Assembly: GCA_029855935.1 (NCBI GenBank)
Contig: JAGSHN010000012.1
Coordinates: 1 to 64,000 of the forward strand
Reading direction: 5' to 3'
DNA from: Candidatus Thorarchaeota archaeon
GTDB lineage: Archaea; Asgardarchaeota; Thorarchaeia; Thorarchaeales; Thorarchaeaceae
DNA length: 64,000 bases
In this document: positions 17,812-26,610 of the stretch, one piece after another
Layout of the letters: every line of letters starts with the position of its first letter
How positions within the stretch are numbered: the first letter of the stretch is position 1
Program-made: the position numbers and the translations under genes
The notes under the pieces: model-generated
The model's database searches: none
What the model was told of the DNA's origin: nothing
Seen by the model: only the letters and a program-made list of their open reading frames with translations

Positions 17812-19080
17812 ATGGCCGAGATAACTTTCCTAGGATCCTGTCGCGAGATTGGCCGTTCTGGATTCCTTGTACAGAATGGCGGCGAGACCCTCCTGGTCGA
17901 TTACGGAGTCAAGTTTCAGGACCCGCCACTCTTTCCAGACAAGGTGCCAGTTGACGAGCTACAGGGAATAGCCGTCACACACGCTCATCTAGATCACTCG
18001 GGTGGTCTGCCTCGCATACTTCTTGAGGATCCGGACCTCTCTCTGTTCTGCACCCCGGCCACTCGTGACCTAACAGTCATCCTGCTCAGGGACATGTACA
18101 ATCTCTCACGGGGTAGATTGCCGTTTGACCGGACAGACATCACACGAGTCAGACGACAGTGTGTGTCCACAACGTATGAGGAAACAGTTCCTCTTGGGCA
18201 CAGTTTCGATATGACGTTGTTCAACGCCGGGCACATCCCGGGCAGTGCGATGGTCTCTGTGCGAGTCGATGGCAAGCGAGTCTTATTCACAGGCGACTTC
18301 AACGCACTCGAGTCTCAGCTGATGCCTGGAGCAAGGAACAACCTTCCGCGTCACGACATTGTGGTCACGGAGAGCACCTATGCCCGCAGGACCAATCCCC
18401 CACGCGAGGAGATTGAGGCCGATCTAATTGCGACAATCGAGGACACGATGAAACGTGGCGGAGTCGTGCTGATTCCTGCCTTTGCGGTCGGCCGCAGTCA
18501 GGAGATAATGTGCATTCTTGAGCGCTATGGGGTGACCAAGAAATATCCGGTGTACATTGATGGGATGGCACGAGATGTCAATACGATACTTATGCGACAT
18601 CCAGGCTATGTCATGTCACCACATCTCTTTGAGCGGGCTGTCAACAGGATACACGTAGTCGAGAGCCACAAGGATCGAGTACGTGCCGTCAAGAACGGGG
18701 GCGTGATAATCTCGCCCGCCGGCATGTTGAAGGGCGGTGCTGCACACACCTACTTCAAGATGGTCCACGACAATGAGCGCAACTCCATTGTTCTCGTGAG
18801 TTTTCAGATTTCCGGTACGCCGGGTGCGGAGCTTCTGGCACGACGTAAGGTGACTGTTGGGCGTCGGACGTTCGATGTTGATGCAGAGGTATACTATCAT
18901 CACTTGAGCAGCCACTCAGACTCTGAGGGACTCCTCAAGCATCTCCTCAGTATTCCCGGCGACCCGGTGTTCTATGTGGTTCATGGTGAATCCGAGTCCT
19001 GTGATGCTCTGGCTGAACAGCTACACGAGAGGGGTCGTCGGGCCATCGTACCTGAGACCAACGACACTTTCGACATCTAG
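17812..19080 (+). CDS. aCPSF2-like beta-CASP ribonuclease
   Basis: The 422-residue protein is a metallo-beta-lactamase/beta-CASP nuclease without KH domains, fitting archaeal CPSF2. The THAHLDHSGG motif, GHIPGSAM, FTGDFN and the beta-CASP elements PAFAVGRSQE and SPAGMLKGG are all intact, as is LSSHSDSEG near the end. Such enzymes process or degrade RNA. Together with aCPSF1 at 5614, the window holds two of the main archaeal beta-CASP enzymes. Confidence 0.92.
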   Translation: MAEITFLGSCREIGRSGFLVQNGGETLLVDYGVKFQDPPLFPDKVPVDELQGIAVTHAHLDHSGGLPRILLEDPDLSLFCTPATRDLTVILLRDMYNLSRGRLPFDRTDITRVRRQCVSTTYEETVPLGHSFDMTLFNAGHIPGSAMVSVRVDGKRVLFTGDFNALESQLMPGARNNLPRHDIVVTESTYARRTNPPREEIEADLIATIEDTMKRGGVVLIPAFAVGRSQEIMCILERYGVTKKYPVYIDGMARDVNTILMRHPGYVMSPHLFERAVNRIHVVESHKDRVRAVKNGGVIISPAGMLKGGAAHTYFKMVHDNERNSIVLVSFQISGTPGAELLARRKVTVGRRTFDVDAEVYYHHLSSHSDSEGLLKHLLSIPGDPVFYVVHGESESCDALAEQLHERGRRAIVPETNDTFDI

Positions 19081-19085
19081 AACAT

Positions 19086-19295
19086 CTACTCTGCCATCGG
19101 GCGTGCCTCAACCACTTGGCACTTCACCCGCTGGATGACAGCCTCAGCCTCTTGGGGATCGAGTACGAGAGTGTACAGGTAACGCTTCGTCCTCAGCTTC
19201 AGCTTTACCTTATCGCCGCCTCTCTTGACGCGGCACTCAACGGCATCCTCGCTCATCTCAAGAAACCTATCAACATCGTAGATCTGCTTCGGCAT
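19086..19295 (-). CDS. rpl38e: Large ribosomal subunit protein L38e
   Basis: This 69-residue protein matches L38e: MPKQIYDVDRFLEMSEDA, CRVKRGGDKVKLKLRTKRYLYTLVL in two runs, and the end KCQVVEA. L38e occurs in eukaryotes and in only part of the archaea (TACK and Asgard groups), so it is informative about lineage. It lies on the same strand as the tRNA-Val and L40e genes upstream. Confidence 0.93.
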   Translation of the reverse strand: MPKQIYDVDRFLEMSEDAVECRVKRGGDKVKLKLRTKRYLYTLVLDPQEAEAVIQRVKCQVVEARPMAE

Positions 19296-19349
19296 TGGCT
19301 GAGCTCCTGTCGTATTGCTTTGTCGTCGTTCATCGGTTGTGAGTGATGG

Positions 19350-19455
19350 TGGTGGGCCGGGAGAGATACGTCCCGGGCGGGCAGACCCCGGACCGTTCGA
19401 ACTCTCGATATCCGCCGTGTGAAGGCGGCATCATAACCAACTAGATCACCGGCCC
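19350..19455 (-). tRNA. tRNA-Val(CAC) interrupted by a ~29-nt insertion in the T-loop, encoded CCA
   Basis: The acceptor arms GGGCCGG (19455-19449) and CCGGCCC (19360-19354) pair perfectly, with discriminator A at 19353 and CCA at 19352-19350. The anticodon stem CCGCC/GGCGG closes loop TTCACAC, giving CAC (valine). The T-stem GAGAG (19406-19402) pairs with CTCTC (19365-19361), but the loop between them is 36 nt instead of 7. Removing 29 nt restores TTCGAAT. The insert itself folds: GTCCGGG pairs with CCCGGGAC around a TCTGCCCG-containing loop, with one bulged G. This resembles an archaeal bulge-helix-bulge intron at a non-canonical position. The exact splice junctions are ambiguous by one base. 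Confidence 0.9.
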
Positions 19456-19490
19456 CTGCCACTCATATTCCGGGCTCAGGCTTATGAGGA

Positions 19491-19649
19491 TTACTTCTTG
19501 CCGCGCCTCTTGGGTCTGAGGTCCTTATTCTTGCATCGCCTGCACTTCTTGGCACCGAGCGGGTTCGTCGCGCCGCAGTATCGGCACACGGACTTGTAGA
19601 GTAGGTAGTACTGTGCAAGTCTTCGTTTCTCAATGTCTGCGACAGGCAT
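19491..19649 (-). CDS. rpl40e: Large ribosomal subunit protein L40e
   Basis: This 52-residue protein begins [19 protein letters not shown] and has four zinc-ligand cysteines at about C22, C25, C36 and C39 (CRYCG and CRRC). It ends in a basic tail (LRPKRRGKK). All features match archaeal L40e. It lies 35 bases upstream of the interrupted tRNA-Val on the same strand. It is easily missed because of its size. Confidence 0.95.
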   Translation of the reverse strand: MPVADIEKRRLAQYYLLYKSVCRYCGATNPLGAKKCRRCKNKDLRPKRRGKK

Positions 19650-19712
19650 TCAAGTGACCTCTCTTGACTTGTAGGCGGACACTGGCGTATCCAGTCGAGC
19701 CCGCTCAGGACT

Positions 19713-19762
19713 CCCAGCCGGGTCTTGTTAAAAAACTATCGCTGCAGCGGGTCCCGGCTGGG
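19713..19762. repeat. 10-bp inverted repeat flanking an AT-rich core upstream of L40e
   Basis: CCCAGCCGGG at 19713-19722 is perfectly complementary to CCCGGCTGGG at 19753-19762, with 30 bases between. The spacer contains the AT-rich run GTTAAAAAAC, which read on the reverse strand is a plausible TATA element for L40e, and a small palindrome GCTGCAGC. The element lies between the sucD stop and the L40e start. It may be a sucD 3' hairpin, an operator bracketing the L40e promoter, or both. Confidence 0.6.
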
Positions 19763-19785
19763 AAACCTCTTCTCAAGAATAGTCC

Positions 19786-20655
19786 CTACATCATCTCCTT
19801 GAGGAGCCTTGCGACATCGCTGGGCTTGTCAGCAACTCGCACGCCCGCCTCGGTGAGGGCACTTATCTTGGCTAAGGCCGTGCCTGTACTGCCACTGATG
19901 ATTGCACCTGCGTGCCCCATTCTCTTGCCCGGTGGTGCTGTGCGTCCTGCAATGAAGCCGACAACGGGGATGTCCACATGGTCTTTGATGTAGGCAGCCG
20001 CTCGCTCCTCTGCATCGCCACCAATCTCTCCGACAATGACCATTGCCTTTGTCTCCGGGTCGCTCTGGAAGAGCTTCACGGCCTCAATCGTTGTGAGACC
20101 AACGCACGGATCGCCTCCGAGTCCGATGGCAGTCGTTATCCCGATCCCTGCGTTCGTCATTCCTGCTGCAATCTCATAGGTGAGAGTCCCGCTCCGTGAC
20201 ATGAGCGCTACGGGTCCATCGGCGAATACGTGGCCCGGCATGATTCCCAGTTTCTGTCTGGCACTGGGGTTTATGATGCCGGGGGTATTGGGGCCTATGA
20301 TCGTGATACCCTCTCTCGCTGCAGCGTGAATGACCCTTATCTCGTCTTGGACTGGGACGTGCTCTGTGATGATGACGACGGGATTGAGGCCGGCTGCAAT
20401 GGCCTCCAGTGCGGCATCCCCCGCGAATGGTGCAGGAACGAATATCACCGAGGCAGTGGCATCATGGGCCTCCTTGGCCTCCCTCACGGAGTCGTAGACT
20501 GGTATGCTGTTGACCTCGCTGCCGCCCTTGCCCGGTGTCACTCCAGCAACGACCTTTGTTCCGTACTCCAGCATGGCCGCCGAGTGAAAAGTCCCCTGCG
20601 AGCCAGTGATACCCTGTATGAGGACCCGTGTGTCTTTGTCAATCAGCACTGCCAT
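19786..20655 (-). CDS. sucD: Succinyl-CoA ligase, alpha subunit
   Basis: The 289-residue protein has the CoA-binding Rossmann fold (GITGSQGTFH), the GGDPCVGLTTIEAVKLF region and the phospho-histidine loop RMGHAGAIISGSTG. It interconverts succinyl-CoA and succinate with substrate-level ATP/GTP formation. It follows sucC with one base between the two reading frames. Confidence 0.97.
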   Translation of the reverse strand: MAVLIDKDTRVLIQGITGSQGTFHSAAMLEYGTKVVAGVTPGKGGSEVNSIPVYDSVREAKEAHDATASVIFVPAPFAGDAALEAIAAGLNPVVIITEHVPVQDEIRVIHAAAREGITIIGPNTPGIINPSARQKLGIMPGHVFADGPVALMSRSGTLTYEIAAGMTNAGIGITTAIGLGGDPCVGLTTIEAVKLFQSDPETKAMVIVGEIGGDAEERAAAYIKDHVDIPVVGFIAGRTAPPGKRMGHAGAIISGSTGTALAKISALTEAGVRVADKPSDVARLLKEMM

Positions 20656-20656
20656 C

Positions 20657-21805
20657 TTATTCAGCCTCCTTCTTGACGAGCTCGACCACCTTCGACGCGG
20701 CCTCCTCCATTGTCTTCAGGAAGGGAATTCCCGCCTCCTGCAGTATTCTCTGGCCCTCCTCCTCGTTCGTGCCGACCATCCTTATCACCATCGGGACCCC
20801 GATTCCCCTCTCCTCTCGTGCCGCGACAATCCCGCGCGCAACCTCATCGCATCGTGTGATGCCGCCCATGATGTTGATCAGAATGGCCCTCACCGAGGGG
20901 TTCATGAGCGCTATCTCGATACCCTTCTCGACCCTCTCGGCGTCAGCTCCTCCTCCAAGATCTAGGAATATCCCTGCCTTTCCTCCGTGGAGCGCCACAG
21001 CGTCAATAGTAGCCATTGTCAGTCCAGCGCCGTTGCATATGCACGCGATATTGCCGTCCAGTTCAACATAGGCCATTCCCTCCTCTGCCGCCCTTCTCTC
21101 TCGCTCATTCATCTCCACGGGCTCTCTCTTCAGTTTCTCAATGAGGCCCTTGTGCCGGTAGAGCGCATTGTCATCAATGTTGAGTCGTGCGTCTGCGGCG
21201 AGGAATCTCCCATCGCGAGTGAGAATAAGCGGGTTGATCTCCGTCAGTTCAACGTCATAGGTCTGGACAATCTTCCAGAGTGTCAGGAAGAAGTTGGCCA
21301 GCCTAGAGATATCCTTTCCTCTGAAGCCCATATCAATGGCCATCTCCCGGGCCTCAAAGGGATGAAATCCTAGGTGCGGGTCGACGTGACGTTTGACAAT
21401 CTTCTCCGGATGCTCAGCAGCGAGCTCCTCAATGGACATACCGCCCGCAGCGCTGCCAATGACGACGTACTTTCGCTCGTTGCGGTCTATTGTCACCCCC
21501 GCATAGATCTCCTGAGCTATGTCGAGCTTTTCCTCAACAAGAACGGCCTTCACGGGGAGGTCATTGATTCTCATCGCGAGGATCTCGCCGACTACCCTCT
21601 CCGCCTCATCGGGAGTGTCGGCAAACTTCACTCCACCTGCCTTGCCTCTCTTCCCGGTCAGTACCTGTGCCTTGACCGCTACAGGTTTCCCAATCTCCTT
21701 GGCACGCTCTCTCGCCTCCTCCGGAGTGTGCGCCACACCGCCTTGGGGGGTTGGCATTCCGAAGGCACGAAAGATGTCCTTTGCCTCGTGCTCGAATAGT
21801 TTCAT
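20657..21805 (-). CDS. sucC: Succinyl-CoA ligase, beta subunit
   Basis: At 382 residues this is the full ATP-grasp subunit. It begins MKLFEHEAKDIFRAFGMPTP, has the KAQVLTGKRGKAGGVK segment, and the C-terminal succinate-side motif ILINIMGGITRCDEVA. It pairs with sucD directly downstream. A Shine-Dalgarno-like GGTGGAG precedes the ATG, and a TATA box sits about 57 bases upstream. It serves the TCA cycle or acyl-CoA-linked ATP synthesis. Confidence 0.97.
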   Translation of the reverse strand: MKLFEHEAKDIFRAFGMPTPQGGVAHTPEEARERAKEIGKPVAVKAQVLTGKRGKAGGVKFADTPDEAERVVGEILAMRINDLPVKAVLVEEKLDIAQEIYAGVTIDRNERKYVVIGSAAGGMSIEELAAEHPEKIVKRHVDPHLGFHPFEAREMAIDMGFRGKDISRLANFFLTLWKIVQTYDVELTEINPLILTRDGRFLAADARLNIDDNALYRHKGLIEKLKREPVEMNERERRAAEEGMAYVELDGNIACICNGAGLTMATIDAVALHGGKAGIFLDLGGGADAERVEKGIEIALMNPSVRAILINIMGGITRCDEVARGIVAAREERGIGVPMVIRMVGTNEEEGQRILQEAGIPFLKTMEEAASKVVELVKKEAE

Positions 21806-21857
21806 AATGCTCCACCTGCGTACTGTGGAATCGGCACCCGCCTCGCGGTTGGCGGTC

Positions 21858-21866
21858 CTATAAAAG
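21858..21866 (-). promoter_or_regulatory. TATA box of the sucCD operon
   Basis: On the reverse strand this reads CTTTTATAG. A start site about 26 bases downstream gives a leader of roughly 30 bases including the GGTGGAG ribosome-binding site before the sucC ATG. Context and spacing make this one of the clearer promoters in the window. Confidence 0.6.
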
Positions 21867-21885
21867 CTTCATTGATTGTGACGAG

Positions 21886-24192
21886 TTATAGCCGCCCGCG
21901 ACCTAGGTCCTCAAGCAGGTCCTCCAGTTCGTTCTTCAGCTTGAGAGCCTCCATCTTCAGACTGCGCGAAACACTCGCCCCCATGACTCTCAGGAGGATA
22001 GCAACGGTGTAGTAGACTTCTTCTATTGCATTCTCTACTATTCCTGGCATGTCATCCTCGTGGACCACCTCCTCGATTCTGCCGTCTGGGAGGGACCTCA
22101 AGATTTTCTCCACAAGATCTTCTCTCAGTCCAGTCCTTGCCACGGCTATGTCTACAAGCACCGGTCGTAGTCTGGCGCCTCTCTTGCTGATGGTCCTTAT
22201 CACCCGCTTCGCATCCGCGACAGGTACGCCCAGCATGACGACATTGCGGCCAAGGTCCGTGCAGCGGGAACTTCCTCTCCCCCGCACGATGAGCCTGTCC
22301 CGTTCCAGTTCCTCGAGAATATTGAGCCCCCGCAGGGCCTGCTGAATCACAGAGGCTGCATACGGTCGGGTCTCGTCATTGTCTAGCGCGAAGGAGGCGA
22401 ACTTCACGAGGTGCTTGCAGAGTCTGTGACGTGCTCGCCCTTGATACTTCCATGACTCGCATGAGCAGGACACACCCTCGTCAGCCCGGAGCTTGACGTA
22501 GTGCCATATCTTTCTCGTGGAGCTATGCACAAGGCCCTCAATCTTGGTTGGGGTGACAGAGACAAGGCGCACCTCGGTGTCGGGAATGGACTGCGCACGT
22601 TTGATCACCGCCTTCTGAGAGTGCATAGCGATGAGTCTCTGGGCCTCGATATCAGTTTCAATTCCGGTGTCCTGATGGATGTCCGTGATTCTGTTGCTGG
22701 CTGCCCAGTACGTCCGGCCCAAGATCTGTAGAGGCGAGTCTACATCCTTTCCCGTGCCGCTGCATATCTGGCTCAGCACGAGATCCTCTGCATTGTCTGG
22801 GTCGTCCATCAGGCTGTCAACCTCTCCCAGCCTTGGGACAATATCACCGTTCTCTCTTGTGTCGAAATATCTGCCAATTACTCGCAGGCGCTCCAGTTCG
22901 CTGTCCACAGTCACAATTCCAAAGGCCTCGTTGTCGAGGCCTGCGCGGCCTGCTGAGTACAATACCTCTGAGAACTGCCACTCGGTGAGCATTGTGGGCT
23001 CCCCTGTCCCCCTGATGTCGCGGTCCAGTGGATGCATATACACGCTCAAGAGGAAGACAACGGTGGCCCGCAGGCCACTCGCTAGAGCGAACCGTGTGGG
23101 CATAACGAGGACTGGGATGTGTCCCTCCTCCCACGCCTCCGACACTGTTCTTCTTTGAGGTCTGGCTACACCCTCGTGAAGAAAGGCGACTCCTTTTCGA
23201 ATTGTGCTAGCTAGCCTCTTCGTCAGATGACAGTACTCAAAGACCTCTGATACGTTCTCGGCAATCTGCCTGAGAAGATCACGTTCCTCGGGGGGGAGCC
23301 GGAGGTCCAACACTGGCCCCTCACTGTCGCTCACACCCGAGAGCTGCAGCGCCAAATTCTCACATGCGGAGATATTTGGGCAGAGAATTATGACCTGCCC
23401 GCGTCGGAAATGCACAAATTCCGTTAGGTCCACAAGGCTCTCGTTCAAACTACTGAACGCCTTCACACTGAAGATCCGTCTGACCTCCGGTTTCGGGTCG
23501 TGGACCGGCCTTGCCCTGAGCCACCTTCCGAGTTCCTCCAAGTCGGCTACTGGTGGCAGCATGGCGATGTACTGAATATCCCTCCCGCTTGAGAGCATAG
23601 AGACCAGTACGCTCTCTATTCGCGGTCCCATCTTTGTGTCACCAATCAAATCTAGGCGTTCGACGAACGCGCAACCCACGTCTTCGAGCAGGTCCGACCT
23701 GCTTCGAAGGGCCATACTGAGAGAGCTGAATGTGGCAATCAGCAGCCTGCCAGTGTCGCGCACTGCCCCACTCACCACTCCTCTTCGCGTCAGTGCAGTG
23801 GCCTCAATACCGAGTCTGCGGCATTTCGGGCGGAGCGACCTCAGCCTCTTCTCGACGGTATGGGGATTTGGACAGGCGATGATTGCACGGGCCCGAAAGT
23901 CTGACGCCAGATGGTTGAGCACAGCAATCTCTGCAATCTGATACCCTTCATCGTAGTCATATGTGACTAGAAGTAGACTGTTTCCGCGGATTATGCCGGC
24001 GTCTAGGGTACTGCGCTGAAAGTCTGTCAGAGTCGCATACCCCTCTCGTCTGAGTACCTCTAGGAGCCTTGGCGAGACCTGTTCATATTCCAGCTCACGC
24101 AGAGTACTCACGAATACATCTCCTATCCGCGGAAATCTCTTCAGAATACGTCTGTGCCCTCTTTCTATCAGTCTTTCGGGCATCTCTTCCAA
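21886..24192 (-). CDS. Ski2/Hel308-derived pseudo-helicase with SWIM zinc finger
   Basis: The 768-residue protein aligns with Hel308-type helicases by motif order, but its catalytic residues are gone. A Q-motif-like TDFQRSTLDAGIIRGNSLLL (55-74) is followed by TYDYDEGYQIAE where PTASGKT-LIAE is expected, so the Walker A Lys-Thr is Gly83-Tyr84. The DEIH box is ERLD at 178-181 within FVERLDLIGD. Motif VI is AGRAGL without the final Arg. At about residues 572-592 lies CSC...CKH, a SWIM zinc finger. A nucleic-acid-binding or scaffolding role, not ATP-driven unwinding, is inferred. The winged-helix and helical C-terminus are retained. Confidence 0.75.
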   Translation of the reverse strand: MEEMPERLIERGHRRILKRFPRIGDVFVSTLRELEYEQVSPRLLEVLRREGYATLTDFQRSTLDAGIIRGNSLLLVTYDYDEGYQIAEIAVLNHLASDFRARAIIACPNPHTVEKRLRSLRPKCRRLGIEATALTRRGVVSGAVRDTGRLLIATFSSLSMALRSRSDLLEDVGCAFVERLDLIGDTKMGPRIESVLVSMLSSGRDIQYIAMLPPVADLEELGRWLRARPVHDPKPEVRRIFSVKAFSSLNESLVDLTEFVHFRRGQVIILCPNISACENLALQLSGVSDSEGPVLDLRLPPEERDLLRQIAENVSEVFEYCHLTKRLASTIRKGVAFLHEGVARPQRRTVSEAWEEGHIPVLVMPTRFALASGLRATVVFLLSVYMHPLDRDIRGTGEPTMLTEWQFSEVLYSAGRAGLDNEAFGIVTVDSELERLRVIGRYFDTRENGDIVPRLGEVDSLMDDPDNAEDLVLSQICSGTGKDVDSPLQILGRTYWAASNRITDIHQDTGIETDIEAQRLIAMHSQKAVIKRAQSIPDTEVRLVSVTPTKIEGLVHSSTRKIWHYVKLRADEGVSCSCESWKYQGRARHRLCKHLVKFASFALDNDETRPYAASVIQQALRGLNILEELERDRLIVRGRGSSRCTDLGRNVVMLGVPVADAKRVIRTISKRGARLRPVLVDIAVARTGLREDLVEKILRSLPDGRIEEVVHEDDMPGIVENAIEEVYYTVAILLRVMGASVSRSLKMEALKLKNELEDLLEDLGRGRL

Positions 24193-24312
24193 TGCCTCAG
24201 GTGACTATTACACTGGCGCATACACAAGTACAAAAGGCCTCAAGTTCTCGCAGAACCCGCGTAGAGCGCAGAGTCTGACGCTCTTGTGATTAGGTATTGA
24301 GGTCTGAATGCA

Positions 24313-25047
24313 ATGGCGTTTGTAGCAACAAGGGACTCTGGCTTCGAGATCATAGTCAAGTCGGGGTTCACAATCGAGCCGGGCTCAATCTTCATCAGTG
24401 GATTTCATGGGCTGGGCGAGGTCGGTTTCTTGAGTACAGCACATCTTGCTCGTGCTCTGGATGCAGAGCGTGTGGGATTCATCAAGAGCGATATGCTCCC
24501 GCTGTTCGTATCGATGGAGAATGAGCGGCTCGTGCTCCCGTTCGAGCTCTTCTCGTACGAATCATTTGTGTTCCTCGTGCCACGCTTCCAGCCGCATCAG
24601 GCGGAACAGTGGCAGTTCATAGACCGCCTTGCATCGTGGATCATTGACAACAAGTTCTCCGAGGTACTCCTGCTTGGCGGACTGGATGCTAGCTTCAAGG
24701 AGGACGACGAGGACATGCGGTGCGTACCCACAACGGCCTACTTGCCCCTGTTGGACAAGTGGTCTGTCCCGCTACTGGAGGAGGGTCTGTTTGTTGCTGG
24801 TCCCCTTGCTCTACTACTGGCACACTTCGAGATGCGTGACTATCCCGCACTGGGTCTACTCACTTATGCGACAAGAGGCCGACCAGACCCACGGTCGGCA
24901 GCGACGATGCTGGAGAAGATCAATGAGGTCTACGGGCTCAATGTGAGTGTGGACCAGCTTCTCGAGGAGAGCAAAGAGATAGAGCGACTGGAGAAGATGC
25001 GCAAGTCAATCGAGGCTGAGGACCGCTCATCTGATATGTTCGTCTAG
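24313..25047 (+). CDS. PAC2-family (proteasome assembly chaperone-like) protein
   Basis: The protein has the PAC2 fold signature near the start, GSIFISGFHGLGEVGFLSTAHLARAL in two runs, followed by LLLGGLDA and a region resembling AGPLALLLAHFEMRD that ends in a helical tail. Archaeal PAC2 proteins are homologues of proteasome assembly chaperones or of an ATP-grasp-linked family; the role of most archaeal copies is unproven. The ATG at 24313 follows GAGGT with good spacing. It converges with the PUA gene at 25044, overlapping by four bases. Confidence 0.85.
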   Translation: MAFVATRDSGFEIIVKSGFTIEPGSIFISGFHGLGEVGFLSTAHLARALDAERVGFIKSDMLPLFVSMENERLVLPFELFSYESFVFLVPRFQPHQAEQWQFIDRLASWIIDNKFSEVLLLGGLDASFKEDDEDMRCVPTTAYLPLLDKWSVPLLEEGLFVAGPLALLLAHFEMRDYPALGLLTYATRGRPDPRSAATMLEKINEVYGLNVSVDQLLEESKEIERLEKMRKSIEAEDRSSDMFV

Positions 25048-25592
25048 CCGAGGCGACGCAGATACCATCCGACGTCAACGAGATTCTTGGCAACAAGCTT
25101 GTCGGAGCTCAGCCTGTCTATCCTCGATGCGTCGACAGATAGCGCAGCAAGGCCCAAGCAGTCGCCCTCCTCGCTCTTAACTATCACTCGCTGACCCCGA
25201 CGAAGGCTCTCTGGCGATATGCTCACCACGGACTCGCGGAGAATGCTCCTCCCATAGGTGAACGCCTGAGCCCCTGTGTCTGCCACGACCAGTTCGTTCT
25301 CGGAGATGTTGGCGAGTCTTTCGACGATCGCAATGCTGAGCCTGAAGGTGTCACTGGAGAGGTCGCCCATCCAGACCCCCAGTGAGGACAGTCTGAAATC
25401 CTCCATTTCCCCTCGAATGTATTGAACCCACTCCTCCGGTACCAGGTATACTGAGAATATGCTCCTCCGAGGCACCTTTACAGGTGTGAGACCCTCTGAC
25501 AATCTTCGTGTGACACCGTTTCCAAAGTCCGCGTCTACCTGTGAAACTATCAGTTCCCAGTCCACTGGGTTCAGAAACTCGGCCTGAGTCAT
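25044..25592 (-). CDS. PUA-domain RNA-binding protein paired with an Nsun methyltransferase
   Basis: The C-terminal ~75 residues (FTYGRSILRESVVSISPESLRRGQ, described in part, then CLGLAALS and DVGWYLRRLG) read as a PUA domain. The N-terminal half is the pre-PUA region seen in NIP7-like and Nol1/Nop2/Sun-associated archaeal proteins. It overlaps the end of the m5C methyltransferase gene by four bases, so the pair is likely translated and functions together, with this subunit guiding the enzyme to rRNA or tRNA. The exact subfamily is not certain. Confidence 0.7.
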   Translation of the reverse strand: MTQAEFLNPVDWELIVSQVDADFGNGVTRRLSEGLTPVKVPRRSIFSVYLVPEEWVQYIRGEMEDFRLSSLGVWMGDLSSDTFRLSIAIVERLANISENELVVADTGAQAFTYGRSILRESVVSISPESLRRGQRVIVKSEEGDCLGLAALSVDASRIDRLSSDKLVAKNLVDVGWYLRRLG

Positions 25593-26569
25593 TGATCATC
25601 CCCCTCCTTCTGGAGCTTGCAGATGAAAAAGCCCTCCGTTCCGTGGACGTGAGGCAGAAACCGCCTTGCGTGACGTAAGGATGGGTTCATCTCCACTCCG
25701 TAGGGCGCAGTATAGCCCTCGACGCCAAGACTGACATCTGGAGGTACGACCGTTATGTCAGGGTGACGCCGAATCACCTCGTCGACTATGTATTCTCCCT
25801 CCTCGGGGGCGATGGAGCAGGTCGAATAGACGAGCACTCCTCCTGGCTTCAGGACACGCACCGCTGCGTCAAGCAACTCGTCCTCTCGTGTCGCGCAGAA
25901 CCTTATGTCGGCCATGGACTTGCTGGTCTTCCTTGTCGGGTCGACAGGTAGCAATCCTTCTCCCGAACAGGGCGCGTCCAGAAGTATCCTATCGGGAGCT
26001 ATACCCATCTGCGAGATCTTCCGGGCATCTCCTCTGAAGACCATCGCACAAGACACTCCACACCGATAGACGTTGCTCTCTAGACTGGCGATACGCAGTC
26101 GGTCCTGCTCAACTGCAATGACCAGCCCTCTGTTCTCCATCAGTTGGGCAATATGGGTCGTCTTTCCCCCTGGCGCAGCCGCCATGTCCATCACGATCTC
26201 GTCGGGTTGGGGGTCAAGCATCAGTGTCACCACCATCGAGGGCATACTCTGAATATAGTACAGCCCCAGCATATACTCCAGCAATGACCCTGGCGTCCGG
26301 TCGCCAAAGTCTGCCCAATATCCGGAGGGCACTCCCTCTATCGGCTCAAGCAGAACTCCCTTCTCCTCAAGTCGTCTGACAGTACTCTGCTCATCTGCCT
26401 TCAGCGTGTTGACTCTGATTGACGTACGTGGTGTTTTCTCACAGGCCTCGAGAAACTGGATGGTCTCCTCCTCGCCCCAGAGAACAAGATATCGCTCAAT
26501 CATGTACGCAAGATACCCATACTTCGCCGCAAGTTCCTTCGCCCTCTGTCGTACCTCTCTTCTGCTCAT
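25589..26569 (-). CDS. Nol1/Nop2/Sun RNA (cytosine-5) methyltransferase
   Basis: At 326 residues it has every landmark of this family: SAM motif MDMAAAPGGKTTHIAQLM, the motif IV DAPCSGEG with the release cysteine, and the motif VI STCSIAPEEGE with the nucleophilic cysteine. These enzymes make 5-methylcytosine in rRNA or tRNA. The PUA gene immediately downstream is its likely targeting partner. Confidence 0.94.
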   Translation of the reverse strand: MSRREVRQRAKELAAKYGYLAYMIERYLVLWGEEETIQFLEACEKTPRTSIRVNTLKADEQSTVRRLEEKGVLLEPIEGVPSGYWADFGDRTPGSLLEYMLGLYYIQSMPSMVVTLMLDPQPDEIVMDMAAAPGGKTTHIAQLMENRGLVIAVEQDRLRIASLESNVYRCGVSCAMVFRGDARKISQMGIAPDRILLDAPCSGEGLLPVDPTRKTSKSMADIRFCATREDELLDAAVRVLKPGGVLVYSTCSIAPEEGEYIVDEVIRRHPDITVVPPDVSLGVEGYTAPYGVEMNPSLRHARRFLPHVHGTEGFFICKLQKEGDDQ

Positions 26570-26610
26570 CGTACTATCACCTTGGAACTGGCACGCGTGT
26601 GGGTCACTCT

